Below, in pieces: positions 13,561 to 13,676 of a DNA stretch of 13,676 nt. A program made the position numbers and the translations under genes. Numbering within the stretch: the stretch's first letter is position 1; each line of letters begins with the position of its first letter. Origin of the DNA: JAQVUB01 sp033809415. Its GTDB lineage: Bacteria; Verrucomicrobiota; Lentisphaeria; Oligosphaerales; Oligosphaeraceae. The notes beneath the pieces were generated by a model that saw only the letters and a program-made list of their open reading frames with translations, searched no databases and was not told the origin of the DNA. The DNA is taken from positions 1 through 13,676 of the forward strand of contig JAPXLT010000112.1 of assembly GCA_033809415.1 (NCBI GenBank), given 5' to 3'.

Positions 13561-13676
13561 ATCCAACGCCGGAGGCGTGGCACCATGAGTAACCCCAGGT
13601 GAAGCGAAGCGGAACCTGGGGCATGGCATCCCACCACCACCAAAGCCTCGGAGAGGCGGCACATGAACCGGCGCCA
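13561..13676. repeat. Highly structured palindromic repeat block
   Basis: Three hairpins lie in a row: ACGCC-GGA-GGCGT (13566-13578); CCCCAGGT (13593-13600) with ACCTGGGG (13614-13621), whose stem can be extended by CCATG/CATGG; and GCCTC-GGA-GAGGC (13645-13657). The first and third share the GGA triloop and are both followed by GCAC(C)ATGA, so they are copies of one unit. The block runs to the window edge. It resembles REP-like intergenic DNA; no gene is seen. Confidence 0.7.

Noticed and set aside
13346..13664. Minus-strand and plus-strand frames with FRAFRAFRGQK-like repeats
   Set aside because: These come from the GTCCACGGAAAGCACGG module of the mosaic repeat and recur wherever the repeat occurs in an open frame.
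335..13676. Second copy of the tRNA-Pro 3' end (attR) within the window
   Set aside because: No repeat of GGTTCGAATCC followed by the CGCCCCG acceptor strand was seen by eye, so the far boundary of any island lies outside or is lost.

Overview
The window reads as a chromosomal stretch from a member of the Lentisphaerota (Victivallis-like), within the PVC group of bacteria. This is inference from gene content. Two proteins begin with the pseudopilin signature FTLIELLVVIAIIAIL, and each sits beside a carbohydrate-active gene. There is also a DUF4838 protein, an FAD_oxidored-type protein, an AraC regulator, and intergenic DNA full of short tandem arrays and mosaic repeats. That combination is typical of this phylum. 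No taxonomic search could be run.

Left end (1-754): a GGGGGCA array, then a complete tRNA-Pro(UGG) gene with encoded CCA. About 120 bp beyond it is a 25-codon reading frame with a strong ribosome binding site that resembles the first residues of a tyrosine recombinase. Next comes a frameshifted remnant of an AraC C-terminus on the minus strand. This looks like the scar of an old tRNA-targeted integration.

Central sugar cluster (755-7452): four minus-strand genes lie in a row. They encode a pseudopilin, a secreted DUF4838/GH67-N-like protein, an FAD-dependent oxidoreductase and an MFS transporter. A divergent AraC regulator sits upstream. The 112-bp divergent promoter region holds an imperfect direct repeat with a 22-bp period, a plausible AraC-family operator. 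The inferred job is capture, cleavage, oxidation and import of a (probably uronic or modified) sugar under AraC control.

DNA modification block (8248-9978): a C5-cytosine methyltransferase with a fused N-terminal MerR/excisionase-type helix-turn-helix, followed by a Vsr mismatch endonuclease. No restriction enzyme is present. An imperfect direct repeat runs into the methyltransferase start codon and suggests autoregulation.

Right cluster (10729-13349): a good sigma70-type promoter, a second pseudopilin and a GH78 alpha-L-rhamnosidase-like enzyme that is short at its N-terminus. An 11-bp perfect inverted repeat lies just ahead of the enzyme.

Between these blocks (7453-8247, 9979-10728, 13350-13676) the DNA is non-coding and repeat-rich. 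Three copies of a mosaic repeat occur, plus three places where a short tandem array lies inside a longer inverted repeat. The last and the pseudopilin/hydrolase pairing are the least conventional aspects of the window.
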